Assembly (NCBI GenBank): GCA_003220855.1
Contig: QHTP01000018.1
Coordinates: forward strand, 1-32,700
Origin: Gemmatimonadota bacterium
GTDB taxonomy: Bacteria; Gemmatimonadota; Gemmatimonadetes; Gemmatimonadales; GWC2-71-9
DNA length: 32,700 bases
Reading direction: 5' to 3'
Below, piece after piece: positions 13,879-22,458 of this stretch. The first letter of the stretch is position 1. The number at the start of each line of letters is the position of its first letter. A model generated the notes under the pieces. It did not search any database. It was not told the DNA's origin and was given only the letters and a program-made list of their open reading frames with translations. The position numbers and the translations under genes were made by a program.

Positions 13879-14856
13879 TCACGTCTCGAGCAACGATGCG
13901 CGCAACACGTCGGGGTTCACGCGTCCCGCGTGGTACGTCTTCCCGCTCTGCACACTCGTGAGCCACACTTCGGCGGGGCTGAAGAGCAGCGGATCGATCT
14001 TGTAGAAGTCACCCTCGTAGCGCTTGAAGACGTCATAGAACGGCGTCCCATAGTCCTTGGACGCCGAAGCCGGAATCTTGGGCGCGAGCGCGGCGAGCTC
14101 GGCGTCCTCGGCGTTCACCGTGTAGCGCGCCTGGCCGCCGTACAGGATGCAGTCGTTGGTGCGGCCGATGGCCCGGAGGTCGTTCTTCGCGACGGGCGGG
14201 AGCGGCGCCGTACCGATGCCACTCACGACCTTCGTGACGTCGAACCCGAGCGTGTCCATCTTGTGTAGCCCGGTCTCGAGGATGCGGGCAACGACCTGTA
14301 CACCGCCGGCGAGGCTCGCCGTGGGCGCGACCAGGCAAGTCAGCTGCGCCGGTGCGAGCCCCGCCTTCTGCCCGACCCAGGCGGCCACCTCGTCCGTGGG
14401 CGCGGCTCGGGTCTCGAGTACCAGCACGCCGCGCTGTGCCTGCTCCGCATACCGGAGCCTCGCAAACAGGTCCTTCTCGACCCGCGCATGCGCCCGCAGC
14501 GGCCCCGACCCCATCGCGAAGTACTTCCCCACCTGGATCGCCCACCCGGCGTATTGGGATGCCATACAGCTGACCGCGGGATGGTCCGTCCACACGCGGA
14601 CCCCGGGCCACGGGTCGCCCCCGATCACGACCGGCGGGTACGCCACGTCGGCGAGCCCCCCCATGCAGATCTCCGACAGGGCCCGCCCCGCGCCGTAGCC
14701 GCCCGGCGTGTCGATGCCGGCGTCGATCACCCGAGCACCCCCCGGGAGCGTGCGCGCAGTGATGCGCAGCTCGCCGGCGTTCGCCACCATGGTGTCGGCG
14801 ATGCGCCAGGCCCGCTCGTTGAGGCCTAGTCCGGTCACGCTCACGCCCCCACCCAT
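13879..14856 (-). CDS. mch: Methenyl-H4MPT cyclohydrolase
   Basis: Cytoplasmic enzyme that hydrolyses methenyl-H4MPT to 5-formyl-H4MPT, between MtdB and the Fhc complex. The 325-residue product shows family segments ALSEICMGGLADV (about 59-71), ASQYAGWAIQ, GTAPLPPVAKNDLRAIGRTND, and VNAEDAELAALAPKIPAS near the C-terminus. The ATG at 14856 has AAGGAG about 10 bases upstream, inside fhcC. A GTG at 14844, whose GTGA overlaps the fhcC stop, is an equally usable start and would give 321 residues. The gene follows fhcBADC directly, so the last two reactions of the pathway are co-expressed. Confidence 0.93.
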   Translation of the reverse strand: MGGGVSVTGLGLNERAWRIADTMVANAGELRITARTLPGGARVIDAGIDTPGGYGAGRALSEICMGGLADVAYPPVVIGGDPWPGVRVWTDHPAVSCMASQYAGWAIQVGKYFAMGSGPLRAHARVEKDLFARLRYAEQAQRGVLVLETRAAPTDEVAAWVGQKAGLAPAQLTCLVAPTASLAGGVQVVARILETGLHKMDTLGFDVTKVVSGIGTAPLPPVAKNDLRAIGRTNDCILYGGQARYTVNAEDAELAALAPKIPASASKDYGTPFYDVFKRYEGDFYKIDPLLFSPAEVWLTSVQSGKTYHAGRVNPDVLRASLLET

Positions 14857-15605
14857 CGCAGCAGCTCTCCTTTTCCGAGTTCGGCGAGGTCGCCCGAGTA
14901 GCGCTCGTAGCGTCCAGTTACCTGGGCGGCGGCTACGTCGAGCCGGCAGCGGGACCCCAGGTAGCGCAGCAGCAGCGCGACATGGGGTGGTCGGTAGGTG
15001 CAGGCGTAGCGGAACGTGGCCGGGCGCTCGACCTCACCGAGCGCGACGATCGATCCCCGTTTCAGGAATCGCCCCGTGCCCGGCCCCGCGTTCCCGAACA
15101 GGACCACCGTCCCGGCGATCATGCCCTTGCCCATCCCTCGTCCCCCGTCCCCCGTCACGACCAGCAGTCCCCGCCGCATGCGGGCGCCCGCCTCGTCCCC
15201 GACGCTGCCCCGCACGACGATCTCGCCACCGGTCATGCCGCGCGCGGCGCCTGCCGGCGCGCCACCGGCGTTAGCGCCCGCGTTGCCACGCACGTCGATC
15301 CGCCCGCCCGACATGGCGAGCCCCAAATCGCGCCCCACGCTGCCGTCGATCATCAGCTCGCCTTCCACCATGCCGGTCCCGATCCCGTCGATCCGCGTGC
15401 AATCCCCCTCGATCCGGACGACGCTCGCTCGCTCGCCCCGGACTCGGAAGAACTCGCCGAGCGTGGCCGGGCGGCCGCCGTGCACCACCGGCAGCGCCGC
15501 GATGGCGGTGGCGCCGAGCCCGGCAAACCGGTCCGCGGCGATGCAGTCGGCGACGAGCGTGTGCGTCGGCTGGGTGGCCAGGGTGAGGGTGACGGCGTCG
15601 CTCAT
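14841..15605 (-). CDS. fhcC: Formyltransferase/hydrolase complex subunit C
   Basis: The 254-residue subunit of the Fhc complex, which moves the formyl group from H4MPT to methylofuran and releases formate. It is related to FwdC/FmdC of methanogens and to the C-terminal domain of glutamate synthase. The middle carries the expected right-handed beta-helix with regularly spaced glycines (IDGSVGRDLGLAMSGG, then VRGNAGANAGG, VRGSVGDEAGARM, VTGDGGRGMGKGM and LFGNAGPGTG). The ATG at 15605 overlaps the fhcD stop (ATGA). The order fhcB-fhcA-fhcD-fhcC matches that known from proteobacterial methylotrophs. Confidence 0.93.
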   Translation of the reverse strand: MSDAVTLTLATQPTHTLVADCIAADRFAGLGATAIAALPVVHGGRPATLGEFFRVRGERASVVRIEGDCTRIDGIGTGMVEGELMIDGSVGRDLGLAMSGGRIDVRGNAGANAGGAPAGAARGMTGGEIVVRGSVGDEAGARMRRGLLVVTGDGGRGMGKGMIAGTVVLFGNAGPGTGRFLKRGSIVALGEVERPATFRYACTYRPPHVALLLRYLGSRCRLDVAAAQVTGRYERYSGDLAELGKGELLRWVGA

Positions 15606-16492
15606 CCCAGAATCTTTCGCAGGTAAAAGTGGTGGGGCCCGAGCTTCCCCCCGTAGTTCCCCGCGGTGATCGTGAGCACACCGGGCCGGCACGCAGCGCG
15701 AATCCCGGCTCGCATCGCCGCCTCGATCGACGGGCCGTCGGTGCCGTCCAGCACGATCTCGAGCACACTGTTCACAACCTCCGGGAGCTGCGACTGGGTG
15801 ACGGCTTTCAGAGTAGGGTCGAAGGCGTCGTTCGTCGTGGCGATCATGTTGCTGTAGCGCTTCGACCCGACCTTGCTCCCGCTCCGCACCACCCCGCCCG
15901 GGAACGGCAGGATCACGCCCGGCGCGCCGGTCATGGCGGCGACGGCGGCCTCGGCGGCGGCCAGCGCGGCGTCCGCATCTCGCGCGAGGATGAGGAAATT
16001 CCCACCGCCCACGCCCTTCAACATCCCAAACGTCTCTTCGATCAGGAACTCCCCTTCCATGACGGGGATGCGCCAGTAGCGCTTGCCGCCGATCACCTTG
16101 CTCGCCTGGAACCCGTCCCCGAACACCCGCAACGCTTTCCCAACGGGCAGCCGGTCCGGCGCATCGGGGAGGCCGTCGAAGCAGGCCGTCGTGGGGCAGG
16201 TGAGCACCGTCTGACCGACCCGCACGATCAGCTGCTCGGGAAGGCTCGCTTTATCCATGGTCAGAAACAGCACGCTCACCCCGGGCCGGCCGTCGGGCGT
16301 CTCGCCGTCCGGGAGCTCGCGTTCGATGCCCGCCTCGCATTTGCACCCGATCACCGACGTGGCGAAGCCGGTCAGTTTGACGGCCGCCTCTTTGGCCCAC
16401 CCGAGCGTCTGCCCCGTGATCAACAGGCGGGCGACCCGCATCGTGAACGCCTCGGCGAACGTGTCCTCGATCGCGACGCCGTTGATCTTCAC
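15602..16492 (-). CDS. fhcD: Formyltransferase/hydrolase complex subunit D (formylmethanofuran:H4MPT formyltransferase)
   Basis: The 296-residue subunit transfers the formyl group from formyl-H4MPT to the furan cofactor and is homologous to archaeal Ftr. The N-terminus VKINGVAIEDTFAEAF is the family signature. Further conserved parts are GCKCEAGIE, TTACFDGLP, GGGNFLILARD, FPGGVVRSGSKVGSKRY and, at the end, GNYGGKLGPHHFYLRKIL. The GTG at 16492 overlaps the fhcA stop (GTGA). The gene is complete and of normal length. Confidence 0.95.
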   Translation of the reverse strand: MKINGVAIEDTFAEAFTMRVARLLITGQTLGWAKEAAVKLTGFATSVIGCKCEAGIERELPDGETPDGRPGVSVLFLTMDKASLPEQLIVRVGQTVLTCPTTACFDGLPDAPDRLPVGKALRVFGDGFQASKVIGGKRYWRIPVMEGEFLIEETFGMLKGVGGGNFLILARDADAALAAAEAAVAAMTGAPGVILPFPGGVVRSGSKVGSKRYSNMIATTNDAFDPTLKAVTQSQLPEVVNSVLEIVLDGTDGPSIEAAMRAGIRAACRPGVLTITAGNYGGKLGPHHFYLRKILG

Positions 16493-18123
16493 GGCTCCGC
16501 CCCGTAATTCTCGAACGCGACCGTGGCGTAGTCGTCGAAGAAGCGCCTCACATCCTTCTTCACCGCCACGTCGTAGTCCGGGCGCACGGCGAGCCGCGCT
16601 CCCGCAGGCGCACGCCGCAGCTGGCCTTCCTCGACCACGATGGCCCCGCCTTTGATTACGTAGCGCGGCGCCGCGAACATCTTCGCCCGGTCGGCATCCG
16701 GTGCGTACACGGTCACGTCGGCGTCCGCGCCCGGGCCGAGATGTCCCTTGTGCGAGAGACCGAGCAGCCGGGCGGGGCCGGCGCGCGTGACGATCGCGAT
16801 CTCGCCCAGGGTGTATTCGCGAGCCAACCCGTCCAGCAGCGCGCTCCCGGCCAACAGCTTCTGGTTCACGGCTTTCAGGCGGTCGTCGCGGTAGGCGCGG
16901 TCCATCAGGAGGCGGATCAGCTCCGGATACGAAAGGAACGTCGCCCCGTTGGGATGGTCGGTCGAAAGCACCACGCGCCAGGGGTCCTGGGCCAGCAGGA
17001 ACAGCTCGAGCCCTACCGCCCACTGGAGCGCCGAAACCGCGGCCTTCTCCCGGTAGGAATAGGGAACGATGCCGCACCCCGTCTCGAGCTCGATGTCCAC
17101 GTTGACCCACTTCCGGCCGCTGCTCGCGTACAGCAGGTGTTCGACGGGGCCGTCCGCCGTGACAGTCGTGGCGGACCCGAACATCACCTGGCCCACGTCC
17201 ACGCTCACCTGGGCGTGGCCGTTCACGTACTCGATCACGTCTTTGGCGGCCGACTTCCACCCCTTCCCCCGCTCGCCCCCGTAGCTGTGAAACTGGAGAT
17301 GGGTGAAGTGCGCGCGCTGACCCGCGAGCGCCCGCATCGACTCGAGCGTGGTCGCGGCGTTGCCGGGCTGGCCCAGGTTGTTACAGTGAATGTGGACCGG
17401 GTGAGGCAGGGCGAGCGCGTTCGCCGCCCCCGCCAAGGTCTCGAGGATCTTTCGGGGCGTGACCGCGCTCGACCCGACCGCGTCGTCCAGCCCGCTCACG
17501 TTGCGGCCGCCGCCCGCCCCACCGCTCTTCCATACCGCCACGCCGCCCGGGTTCACGATCTTGATGGCGTACGCGCGGGTGACGCCCAGCAGCCAGCCCG
17601 CGTAATCGCGCGCCCGCGCCGTCTCCCCCGCGGCGATCTGGCGCAGCAGGTAATCGTCGTTGCCGAGCAGCACGAAAAAGCCTGAATCGATGAGCGGTGT
17701 GTCGTCGAGCTCGGCGTGTGCATGCCGCGCCGCAAGCGGCGCCACCGCCGCTTCCATCGCCGTGGTGTAGCCGAGTCCGGCATAGCGATACCCGGTGGCG
17801 AACGTGCTCGGTACCGTCCCGCCTGTTCCGGAGCGTGGCGGCGGGCCGTCCACCAGCCGCGGCGCCGGCGCGGGATCGGCGGCGTGCTCCTCCGGCAGCA
17901 AGCGCCGCGCGTGATTCACGCTCGACCCGGCGACGTGCGCGTGGATGTCCACCCCGCCGGGCATCACCACCATCCCGCGGACGTCGAGGCGCGGCGCGCC
18001 GGCCGGCAACTCCGCCACGATGCCGCCGCCCTCGATGCATACGTCTCGCACCACCCCGTCCACCCCATGCGCGGGGTCGTACACGGTGCCACCGGCGATC
18101 CGCAGCCGGGCGGGTGTCGTCAC
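16489..18123 (-). CDS. fhcA: Formyltransferase/hydrolase complex subunit A (formylmethanofuran hydrolase)
   Basis: The 544-residue metal-dependent amidohydrolase releases formate from the formylated furan cofactor. The binuclear metal site is visible: His61 and His63 in DIHAHVAG, Lys188 in AIKIVNPGG (probably carboxylated), His244/His246 in VHIHCNN, His275 or His279 in FTHLQFHS, and Asp389 in STDHPNG. It is related to FwdA/FmdA of methanogens, but the bacterial complex runs in the hydrolytic direction and needs no molybdenum or tungsten subunit. The GTG at 18123 overlaps the fhcB stop (GTGA). Length and order of motifs are normal. Confidence 0.95.
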   Translation of the reverse strand: MTTPARLRIAGGTVYDPAHGVDGVVRDVCIEGGGIVAELPAGAPRLDVRGMVVMPGGVDIHAHVAGSSVNHARRLLPEEHAADPAPAPRLVDGPPPRSGTGGTVPSTFATGYRYAGLGYTTAMEAAVAPLAARHAHAELDDTPLIDSGFFVLLGNDDYLLRQIAAGETARARDYAGWLLGVTRAYAIKIVNPGGVAVWKSGGAGGGRNVSGLDDAVGSSAVTPRKILETLAGAANALALPHPVHIHCNNLGQPGNAATTLESMRALAGQRAHFTHLQFHSYGGERGKGWKSAAKDVIEYVNGHAQVSVDVGQVMFGSATTVTADGPVEHLLYASSGRKWVNVDIELETGCGIVPYSYREKAAVSALQWAVGLELFLLAQDPWRVVLSTDHPNGATFLSYPELIRLLMDRAYRDDRLKAVNQKLLAGSALLDGLAREYTLGEIAIVTRAGPARLLGLSHKGHLGPGADADVTVYAPDADRAKMFAAPRYVIKGGAIVVEEGQLRRAPAGARLAVRPDYDVAVKKDVRRFFDDYATVAFENYGAEP

Positions 18124-19370
18124 GCGCCACCCTCCAGTCGCTCGCGCAGCGCCCGCACCGTGGCCGTCGCGCTGCGCACGTCCTCCCCCTCCAACGCCGG
18201 CCGGAGCGGCAACGGCACGTCGTCCATGCGGAACGCCGTGCCACCCTCGTGGATGCCTGCCACCCCCGTGTCCACCGCGACGACGGGGTTCCAACCCGCG
18301 GCGCTCGCCCGCGGCCCGATCGCGACCGTGGCGACACCGGCGAGCCCCCGGGCCACGGAATCGGGCAGTGTCGCCGGCGCGCCGATCACGAGCGCCGCGT
18401 CCACCTCACCACCCGCGAGCCGTTCGGCCGCGCCGGCGTGTGGCCGGTACGTCGGGTACCCGCGCCCGAAGTCCACTGCGAACGGGAACCCCGTCTGCCA
18501 CGTGAGCACGGCGTCGGCCCCCGAGCGGTTCCCGCCGCCACGGAGCGTTGAGAGGGCACAGCGCGTGCGGCCGTTGAGGGCCTGCGCGAGCGCGATCAGG
18601 GCCTCCGCGCGGTCCGGGTCCAGGGGGATCGGGCCCGGCTCCGCGTCGGCGACCAGCGCCACATATCGCGCTTGGGTCATCTCGTGGACCAGTGCGATCG
18701 CTGGCGCGAGCGCCGCGTTGGTCCCGGCAACCCGCCCCTGGACGGTCGCGCGCATGGTGCCGAGTGCGTCGACCTCGGCATCCGGCCGGATCGCCACCCG
18801 GCCGTCCGCGTCCGCCGGCCCGCGCGCCTCGCCCAGGTCCACCGCGATGACTCGGCGGCTGCTTCTTCCCGCTGGCGCGGCGAGGCCCACGGCGTCGACG
18901 GCGTAGCGCGCGCTGTAGCGCGGATAGCGCGCGCCAGGGTCGACGCCCCAGAACACCACGAGGTCGGCGCGCTGACGCAGCTCGCCGAGGGTTGCGCCCG
19001 CGCGTCCCCGGCGCTGCGCGGCGAGCACACCCGCTCCGGCCGTACCCGCCAGGCTGTCGATCGCGCCCTGGAGGCGATCGGCGATCGCGACGGCGTCGCG
19101 CTGCACTTCGCAGGAAATGTCCCCCGCGAGATAGACGAGCGGGCGCTGCGCGTCCGTCAGAACCTTCGCCGCCTCGGCGATGGCGCGCTCGAGGGTGCCG
19201 GCGCGGCCACGTATCCGGATCTCCTGTGGGACCTGCCCGTCCCCGAACCACGCAGTGCCCAGCACGCACGCCCGTTGCGCCTCGGTGAGCCGACCGCGCT
19301 CGACCACGACCGTGATGTCGTCGCAGGCGCAGCCGCAGCCGAGGCACGTGACGTGCTCGACGGCGCTCAC
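18120..19370 (-). CDS. fhcB: Formyltransferase/hydrolase complex subunit B
   Basis: The 416-residue relative of the molybdopterin subunit FwdB/FmdB. In bacterial Fhc it serves a structural role and is thought to lack the metal-pterin cofactor. The N-terminus has a cysteine cluster (Cys9, Cys12, Cys14, Cys16, then Asp-Asp), matching the iron-sulfur region of the family. Other family blocks are LVYLAGDISCEVQRDA, DLVVFWGVDPGARYPRYSAR and TLRGGGNRSGADAVLTWQTG. The GTG at 19370 overlaps the stop of the frameshifted ATP-grasp gene (GTGA). If ribosomes reach fhcB by coupling, that upstream frameshift would matter for the whole complex. Confidence 0.92.
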   Translation of the reverse strand: MSAVEHVTCLGCGCACDDITVVVERGRLTEAQRACVLGTAWFGDGQVPQEIRIRGRAGTLERAIAEAAKVLTDAQRPLVYLAGDISCEVQRDAVAIADRLQGAIDSLAGTAGAGVLAAQRRGRAGATLGELRQRADLVVFWGVDPGARYPRYSARYAVDAVGLAAPAGRSSRRVIAVDLGEARGPADADGRVAIRPDAEVDALGTMRATVQGRVAGTNAALAPAIALVHEMTQARYVALVADAEPGPIPLDPDRAEALIALAQALNGRTRCALSTLRGGGNRSGADAVLTWQTGFPFAVDFGRGYPTYRPHAGAAERLAGGEVDAALVIGAPATLPDSVARGLAGVATVAIGPRASAAGWNPVVAVDTGVAGIHEGGTAFRMDDVPLPLRPALEGEDVRSATATVRALRERLEGGA

Positions 19371-20387
19371 GCGATCCTCGCGCGCTGCGCTTCCAGGGAC
19401 AGGTACAGAGTGCGGGCTCGGGCGGCGAGCGCCGCGCCGCACGCGGCCACCGTGCCCCCGCGCGCGAACAACGTGCAGATGGGATGGCCCCGCTCGATGC
19501 GTTCCCCCGGCGGAGGCACGTCGCGCACGTCGTCGTCTTCCAGCCAGCGCGCCGTCCCCTCCGGGACCAGGTCGTGTCGGGCGTAGAGGATCGCTTTCCC
19601 CACCACATCGGCCGGGCCAGGCCCGGTAAGGGCCACCTCGGGGAGGTGCCCGGCGCAGGCGCGAGCGTGCAGCTGGAAGATCGAAATCCCCCGCGCCCGC
19701 TCGACGAGCTCCATCGACGCGCAATAGCGCGGGTTCACTTCCACGGTGTAGGGCACGCCGCTGCGAGCGACGAAATCGATGCCGTTGACGCCCACGAGCC
19801 CGAACGCTTCGGTAACGGCGGTGGCGAGGCGGCACGCGTTGCCGAACAGCGGCTCATCGGGGCCGACGAGCATGCTGCCGCAGTAGCGGAAGCCGCCGGC
19901 CCCGAAACGCGGATCCCCCGCGAGGGCCTGCGACACGCCCAACGGCACCGCGCGGTGCCCGTCCGCGGCGAACACGATCGACCCCGGAGTGCCCGCCACC
20001 CGTTGCTGTAGATAGCTGCCGCGTGGCAGCGCGCCGCCCCGCCACGGCGCCACGCCGCCGCCGCCTCCCGATGCCCGCGGTTTTACGAGCCAGCGTCCCC
20101 TCGCCGCGTTGCCGCCCGGCGCCGTGGCGCGGACGGCCGGCGCAGGGAGCCCCCGCGTTTTCCAAGCTGCCCACATAGCACACCACGTCCACTCGCAGCC
20201 GGCGCGCGGCGGCGACGGCGGCGCGGATGCTGAACCGCCCGGCGCTGCGCGCCACGCTGACCGACTGCGCCCGAGCGCGCAGGTCCAGGTCGCCGAAGCC
20301 ATCCACGGCGAGCACGTCGTATCCTGCCCGCGCGGCCGATTCCGCGAACCCTCGCGTGGAGACGCCCGCGATGAGCACGCGCGTCAC
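19367..20387 (-). pseudogene. ATP-grasp ligase of H4MPT clusters, frameshifted and probably internally deleted
   Basis: The N-terminal part reads in one frame from a GTG at 20387 (VTRVLIAGVSTRGFAESA, up to CYVGSLEN). The C-terminal part reads in another frame from about 20150 to 19367 (GLPAPAVRAT, WLVKPRASGGGGG, YLQQRVAGTPGSIVF, GLVGVNGIDFV, YTVEVNPRYCASMEL). The switch falls at a run of five C (20150-20154). Removing one base there joins the halves as YVGSLEN-AGLPAPAVR. Even so, the roughly 35-40 residues that ATP-grasp proteins normally have between these motifs (the N-P and Asp-Lys transition segment, intact in the other ligase at 12912-13790) are absent. In the first frame translation would stop at 19854, giving 177 residues. 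It is either a real pseudogene or an assembly or consensus error. The intact family is linked to H4MPT synthesis. Confidence 0.75.
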
Positions 20388-21475
20388 GCGGGCCCCCCCT
20401 CCAGCCGGCGACGTGCTCGCTCGCGCGGGATGACGTAGAGATGGTCGAGCACCGTGCCCCGCGCCTCACGAATCGCGAGGAGCTCGACGAGCTCCCGGTT
20501 GGCACCGCCGGCGAGCCCGTCGGCCAGGAGTGCCGCTCCCTGGGCGCCCTCTTTGGCGGTCCGGGCGAATCCCTCGAGCAGCCGGGTGGGCGCGAACGAG
20601 CTGAGCCGCTGACGGATCGCGTGGCTGACGCCCTCGACCTGCGCGAGCCGACCGGACAGCACGAATTCTTTCGGGGAGGGGACCGATGCGGCCAGCGCCA
20701 CCGCCGTCTTTACGGCGCCCTCGACGAAGGCCTCCCATGCGGTCTGCTCGGCCGGCGTCGCCGGATGCGCCAGCCGTTCGGGGGACGTGCTCGCCTCGTC
20801 CCACCCGGCGACGGCCGCGGCGCCGCCCTGGAACAGGAGCGCCTTGGACACCTCTCCCGCGAGGTACGCGACTTCGCCGTCGAGCGCGCCTGCGGCGCGA
20901 AAGCCGAGCGGCCCGGCCGTGCCTCCCACCCCATCCACGATCCGACCTCCCGCCACCGCGACGGCAGCGGTGAACGCGCCGCCCAGCTCGAGCAGCACGA
21001 GCGACACCGTAGCGAGCGGTCGCCCGGACTGCCGAGCCTGCTGTGTGATCGCCAGCGCCACGGCGCAGACCTTGTCGGCCGTGCCCATGTCGACCCGGTT
21101 CACCTTGCGATGCACCGCCACGGTGGGGAGGTGCACCACCCCCGGCGTGAGGACCACCGGCAGCCGGGAGCGCGCCAGGGCGCGCACGAGGGCACGGAGC
21201 CCGCCGATGCCCCCGCGCTCGTGGGGAGCGGCGAGGAACGCGAGACGCAGATCTTCGTCCGTGGCGTCCTGCGCGCGGGTCAGGGGGAGGCCGTACCCGG
21301 ACGGTCCCGCCACGAGGTCGAGGGGGCCGGCTGCCTCGAGCTCGAGGATGAAGCGCGCCGGATCGGCCAAGGCCTCCGCGGTCGGCCAGGAGCGGTCGAG
21401 AAACACGCGACCCTGGTCCAGCCCGCAGAGATCGATGCTCACCGTCCCCGGGTCGATACCGATGACGCGGGGCAT
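20384..21475 (-). CDS. DUF1464 family protein (predicted sugar/acid kinase fold)
   Basis: The 363-residue protein begins MPRVIGIDPGTVSIDLCGL, a phosphate-binding loop of the actin/acetate-kinase fold. It continues with VAGPSGYGLPLT, NRVDMGTADKVCAVALAI, LLELGGAFTAAVAVAGGRIVDGVGG and a C-terminal EFVLSGRLA. This matches DUF1464, often listed as predicted butyrate kinase. Such proteins recur in bacterial H4MPT islands but have no established role there. A kinase or transferase acting on a cofactor intermediate is plausible. The ATG at 21475 lies four bases past the mtdB stop. The stop overlaps the GTG of the ATP-grasp gene (GTGA). Confidence 0.82.
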   Translation of the reverse strand: MPRVIGIDPGTVSIDLCGLDQGRVFLDRSWPTAEALADPARFILELEAAGPLDLVAGPSGYGLPLTRAQDATDEDLRLAFLAAPHERGGIGGLRALVRALARSRLPVVLTPGVVHLPTVAVHRKVNRVDMGTADKVCAVALAITQQARQSGRPLATVSLVLLELGGAFTAAVAVAGGRIVDGVGGTAGPLGFRAAGALDGEVAYLAGEVSKALLFQGGAAAVAGWDEASTSPERLAHPATPAEQTAWEAFVEGAVKTAVALAASVPSPKEFVLSGRLAQVEGVSHAIRQRLSSFAPTRLLEGFARTAKEGAQGAALLADGLAGGANRELVELLAIREARGTVLDHLYVIPRERARRRLEGGPA

Positions 21476-21479
21476 CGGA

Positions 21480-22358
21480 TCACTGCTTCGGCGCCATCAA
21501 CTCCCGCGCGACGTCGGCGATGGTCTCCGCGTCCAGCACGAGGTCGTTGCGCTCGAACAGGCGGGCGATGCACGCCTTGTGCACCTTCATCTTGAGGTTT
21601 CCGATGGCGAGTGCACCCAGGCACACCACGCCGTCTTTCGTCACGCCATCGTCCATCACCTCCACCCCCTCGATGCCGAGCGGGGGAACCGCGTTCACGT
21701 CCGCCACCACCTTGAGTCCGGGCCGGTTGGCCCACGCCCGCTTCGGGACCAGCATCACTCCCGCGGGGCCGGCGTTGAGCAGCAGCTCCGCGCGCTCGCA
21801 CGCGCGGACGGCCTCGCTCGCGTCCGCCATCGCGATGGCGCGCACCTTCCCGCCGAACCGCTTGAGCACGAGATCGCGGGCCCGCTCTCCCGCGTCGGCC
21901 TTGCGCGACGTGATGCACACGTCCGCGCCCGCCTTGGCGAACAGCCCGGCGGCGCGAATCCCCACCGGCCCGGTGCCCGCGACGATCAGGACCCGCGTGC
22001 CGCGCACCTCACCTCCCCCGGCCGCCTGCACCATCTTCGCCACCGCGGCGACCGCTGTCGTGTTGGACCCGTTCGAATCCAGCATCGCGGACACCGTGAA
22101 GGGCTTGAACATCGCTTTCGTCGCGGCGGCGAGCAGCTGCTCACCCACGGCGATGTCCGCGCCTCCGACGAACACGGCGGAGCTCTTCAAGTCCTTGGGA
22201 CCGCGTGTGAAGATGCAGCCGTGGATCAGGTCGCGGACGTCGGCGTCGGTCACGCCGCCGTAGCTCATCACCTCATCGGCGCCGCCGTCGTACGCGACCA
22301 CCCGATCGAACACGCTCGGCAGCCTGGAGCTGACGAGCTGCAGCAGCAGCTTACGCAT
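21480..22358 (-). CDS. mtdB: NAD(P)-dependent methylene-H4MPT dehydrogenase
   Basis: Oxidises methylene-H4MPT to methenyl-H4MPT, the step between Fae and Mch. The 292-residue protein has the substrate region VAYDGGADEVMSYGGV (21-36), IFTRGPKDLKSSAVFVGG (49-66), the Rossmann loop VAGTGPVGIRAA (126-137) and SRK (151-153) after the second strand, which would suit NADP as well as NAD. MtdA (NADP, also uses H4F) and MtdB (NAD or NADP) are close relatives. I favour MtdB because the gene sits in an H4MPT operon. The ATG at 22358 has GGAG upstream. A strong hairpin in the 100-base gap separates it from fae. Confidence 0.93.
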   Translation of the reverse strand: MRKLLLQLVSSRLPSVFDRVVAYDGGADEVMSYGGVTDADVRDLIHGCIFTRGPKDLKSSAVFVGGADIAVGEQLLAAATKAMFKPFTVSAMLDSNGSNTTAVAAVAKMVQAAGGGEVRGTRVLIVAGTGPVGIRAAGLFAKAGADVCITSRKADAGERARDLVLKRFGGKVRAIAMADASEAVRACERAELLLNAGPAGVMLVPKRAWANRPGLKVVADVNAVPPLGIEGVEVMDDGVTKDGVVCLGALAIGNLKMKVHKACIARLFERNDLVLDAETIADVARELMAPKQ

Positions 22359-22403
22359 CAGGACGCACGCTCCACGGTGAGTCGGCGTAGGGTTCGAAAC
22401 GCA

Positions 22404-22432
22404 GTCGAGGGGCGGCAGCCCCGCCCCTCGAC
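22404..22432 (-). terminator. Strong hairpin between fae and mtdB (attenuator or 3'-end stabiliser)
   Basis: A perfect 12-base inverted repeat (22404-22415 and 22421-22432) with a 5-base loop lies 26 bases after the fae stop and 45 bases before the mtdB start. Only a short TTT follows several bases later in the reading direction, so it may terminate only part of the transcripts or protect the fae 3' end. This would allow fae to be made in excess over the rest of the operon, which is typical for Fae. The remaining bases of the gap show nothing else recognisable. Confidence 0.6.
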
Positions 22433-22458
22433 GTGGACTCGCGGGACTCCCGGAGCGA

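Noticed and set aside
13879-14844. The GTG at 14844 as the definite mch start
   Set aside because: It fits the GTGA overlap pattern, but the ATG at 14856 has a better-spaced AAGGAG. Both are kept as options, with 14856 annotated.
22390-22410. A tRNA-like T-loop sequence (GGGTTCGAAAC) in the fae-mtdB gap
   Set aside because: The flanking bases do not pair into a T-stem on either strand, and no acceptor or anticodon arms can be found nearby, so it is neither a tRNA nor a clear attachment-site remnant.
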